DNA of 24,871 bases, from assembly GCA_041476545.1 (NCBI GenBank), contig JBGOTP010000027.1, forward strand, positions 1 through 24,871, given 5' to 3'. The position numbers were made by a program, and so were the translations under genes. Positions 23,237-24,871 of this stretch are shown here, piece by piece (the stretch's first letter is position 1; every line of letters starts with the position of its first letter). The stretch comes from JBGOTP01 sp041476545. GTDB taxonomy: Bacteria > Acidobacteriota > Vicinamibacteria > Vicinamibacterales > CAVVIG01. The notes under the pieces are model-generated. The model made no database searches and was not told the origin of the DNA. It saw nothing but the letters and a program-made list of their open reading frames with translations.

Positions 23237-23287
23237 AAAACCGCCCTACAACTCAGTCTTGCGCAGCTCCAGATAGCGGACTGCGGA

Positions 23288-24655
23288 CTATCCTCGCGCG
23301 ATCTCCTCATACAAAATGGCCGACGCGATGATGCCGTTGTGAAAGTTCGACACGTCGAGCCGTTCATTCGGCGCGTGCGCGTTCTCGTCCGGCAGGCCCA
23401 CGCCGAAGAGCACGGACGGCACCCCGAGTTCCTCCTGAAACGTCGACACTACGGGAATTGATCCGCCCTCGCGCGTGAACACCGGCTTGCGTCCGAAGCC
23501 CTGTTCAATCGCCCGCCCCGCCGCCTGCACGAAGCGATTGTCGAACGACGCCATCCACGGTTTTCCGCCGTGCATGCGGGTCACCTTGATCTCCACAGTC
23601 TTCGGCGCGAGATCGGTGACGTAGGTCTCGAACAAACCGGCGATCTTGTCCGGATCCTGATCCGGCACGAGGCGCATGCTGATCTTGGCCATCGCGACCG
23701 CCGGCAGCACGGTTTTCGCTCCGGCGCCGGTGAAGCCCGACAGCAGGCCGTTGACTTCGAGCGTCGGTCGCGCCCACGTGCGCTCGAGCGTCGTGTAGCC
23801 GGATTCACCGAACAGTTTGGGGATGCCGAAGTCCTTCCTGTACTTCTTCTCGTTGAACGGCAGCGACGCCCAGGCCTGGCGCTCCGCATCTTCGAGCGGT
23901 CTCACATCGTCATAGAAGCCGGGAATCTTGATGCGGCCGCCCCGGTCTTTCATCTGCGCGATCATCTGCGCCAGCACGAAGGCCGGATTGGCGAGCGCGC
24001 CGCCGAAGACCCCGGAATGCAAGTCGGTGCTGCTGCCGCGCAGGTCGATCTGGCAGTACACCAGGCCTCGCAGGCCGTAACAGATCGACGGCACACCCCG
24101 CGCGAACATCGCCGAATCGGAGATGACGACCACGTCGGCCTTGAGATCGGCCTTGTGCGCACGAATGAAGTCGTCCAGATGCTCGCTGCCGACCTCTTCC
24201 TCACCTTCGAGCATCACTTTGATGTTCACCGGCAGACGACCGTTCTGCTTCAGATGCGCCTCGATGGCCTTCAGGTGCATGAACACCTGCCCTTTGTCGT
24301 CCGCCGCCCCGCGCGCGTAGATTTCGCCGTCGCGAATCGTCGCCTCGAAGGGCGGCGACTCCCATAGTTCCAGGGGATCTACCGGCTGCACGTCGTAGTG
24401 ACCGTAGAAGAGGATCGTCGGTGCGCCTTCCGCGCCCAGCCAGTCCCCGTAAACCACGGGAAACCCCGGTGTATCAATGTTGCGCACGTTCTGCAGGCCG
24501 ACGCGCCGCATCTCCGCGCCGCACCATTCCGCGCAGCGCGTCACGTCGTCTTTGTGCTCTGGCAGCGCGCTGACGCTGGGAATCGCGAGGAGGCCCTTCA
24601 GCTCTTCGAGATAGCGATCGCGGTTGACGTTGATGAAATCGATGACCTTTTCCAT
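23288..24655 (-). CDS. M20 family metallopeptidase (dipeptidase)
   Basis: This 455-residue zinc dipeptidase/aminoacylase-type enzyme has a complete M20 active site: GHYDVQP at 85-91 (H86 ligand, D88), ARGAADDKGQ at 114-123 (bridging D119), EGEEEVGS at 150-157 (base E153, ligand E154), ISDSAMF near D180 and AHAPNE at 426-431 (H427). A dimerisation (lid) domain lies between about 200 and 330, with DLHSGVFGGALANP near 211-224. The closest named relatives are carnosinase/PepV-like or beta-Ala-Xaa dipeptidases. No signal peptide, so probably cytoplasmic. It starts 7 nt after the preceding MBL-fold gene and has no clear ribosome-binding site. Together with the TonB receptor it suggests peptide use, although the two are convergent. 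Confidence 0.94.
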   Translation of the reverse strand: MEKVIDFINVNRDRYLEELKGLLAIPSVSALPEHKDDVTRCAEWCGAEMRRVGLQNVRNIDTPGFPVVYGDWLGAEGAPTILFYGHYDVQPVDPLELWESPPFEATIRDGEIYARGAADDKGQVFMHLKAIEAHLKQNGRLPVNIKVMLEGEEEVGSEHLDDFIRAHKADLKADVVVISDSAMFARGVPSICYGLRGLVYCQIDLRGSSTDLHSGVFGGALANPAFVLAQMIAQMKDRGGRIKIPGFYDDVRPLEDAERQAWASLPFNEKKYRKDFGIPKLFGESGYTTLERTWARPTLEVNGLLSGFTGAGAKTVLPAVAMAKISMRLVPDQDPDKIAGLFETYVTDLAPKTVEIKVTRMHGGKPWMASFDNRFVQAAGRAIEQGFGRKPVFTREGGSIPVVSTFQEELGVPSVLFGVGLPDENAHAPNERLDVSNFHNGIIASAILYEEIARG

Positions 24656-24662
24656 GGGAGGA

Positions 24663-24871
24663 TCACGCTTTCCATCGAGCGTCCTCTTCGAACGCCCGCC
24701 GTTCTCTTTTCAGTTTGTCGAGGTGGGCACGGATGGTTTCGTGCGCCGCCAGCATCAGCGCCGGGTCGAGCCCATCATAGATGGATTTGGCGATCGACTC
24801 CACGGTATCGCGGCCGGCCGCAAGAGCGGCCATCACCTGACGTTCACGGGCAAGACGGTGATTCACGTAGG
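24663..24871 (-). CDS. MBL-fold hydrolase, C-terminal winged-helix part only (runs off the right edge)
   Basis: The frame is open through the right edge (the first full codons visible read YVNHRLARERQVMAAL) and ends at 24663. These 69 residues match the small C-terminal domain of LACTB2-like metallo-beta-lactamase-fold proteins: HR.ARE.Q at the start, TVESIAKSIYDGLDP in the middle and AHLDKLKRERRA near the end. The GTG at 24866 is an internal valine, not a start. The metal-binding catalytic domain is outside the window. Probably co-transcribed with the M20 peptidase 7 nt downstream. Confidence 0.72.
   Translation of the reverse strand, partial: YVNHRLARERQVMAALAAGRDTVESIAKSIYDGLDPALMLAAHETIRAHLDKLKRERRAFEEDARWKA

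Noticed and set aside
1..24871. CRISPR arrays, tRNA or rRNA genes, transposases, prophage or attachment sites
   Set aside because: No direct repeats with unique spacers, no cloverleaf with an anticodon stem, and no recombinase or transposase coding sequence were seen.

Overview
This is a G+C-rich, densely coded bacterial chromosome segment. The best fit is an Acidobacteriota, possibly Vicinamibacteria-like, genome. The clues are an Oar-type TonB-dependent receptor with an N-terminal carboxypeptidase-regulatory-like domain, a fused E1 alpha/beta 2-oxoacid dehydrogenase, a division/cell-wall (dcw) cluster in the order mraZ-rsmH-ftsL-ftsI-murE, and short repeat arrays and REP-like hairpins between genes. 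This placement is inference; there is no rRNA or tRNA in the window. I see no phage, transposase, CRISPR array or classical defence system.

Layout. (1) Positions 1-4214, minus strand: start of the dcw operon, with mraZ, rsmH, ftsL, ftsI and the first 111 codons of murE. All genes overlap or nearly touch. A near-consensus sigma-70 promoter and three TGGA repeats with 10-bp period (a likely MraZ operator) lie ahead of mraZ and imply a GTG start at 4145. (2) Positions 4371-12461, plus strand: a divergent YchF-family (DUF933) P-loop protein; three overlapping NDP-sugar genes (SDR epimerase, DegT/DnrJ aminotransferase, second SDR epimerase); a secreted STN-like protein with a Pro/Gln-rich tail; a YqeY-domain protein; the lipid II flippase MurJ; and a rhomboid protease. 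(3) A small cupin on the minus strand, then positions 12838-18322 plus: fused E1 dehydrogenase, two alpha/beta hydrolases and a long FadE-type acyl-CoA dehydrogenase, which together look like a 2-oxoacid and acyl-CoA catabolic stretch. (4) Positions 18329-20118: a three-hairpin REP-like element, a DUF1684 putative lipoprotein, a HAD phosphatase and a 336-bp gene-free leader. (5) Positions 20119-23046: the TonB-dependent receptor, followed by 241 bp of repeats. (6) Minus strand to the right edge: an M20 metallopeptidase preceded by the C-terminal end of an MBL-fold hydrolase.

How the genes fit together. The left third builds the cell envelope: peptidoglycan precursor ligase, septal transpeptidase, MurJ and possibly a surface amino-sugar. 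The middle handles carbon catabolism. The right end handles outer-membrane uptake and peptide breakdown. The most unusual signals are non-coding: (a) tandem arrays of 7-8-nt units, different in sequence at each site, in three gene junctions, one of which runs through the end of a coding sequence; (b) extended -10 promoters (TGnTAnnnT) 10-31 nt ahead of start codons that have no usable ribosome-binding site, suggesting short-leader or leaderless mRNAs; (c) two related hairpin elements. At the protein level the YchF-like protein has degenerate G motifs and the first sugar epimerase has Asn where the catalytic Tyr is expected.
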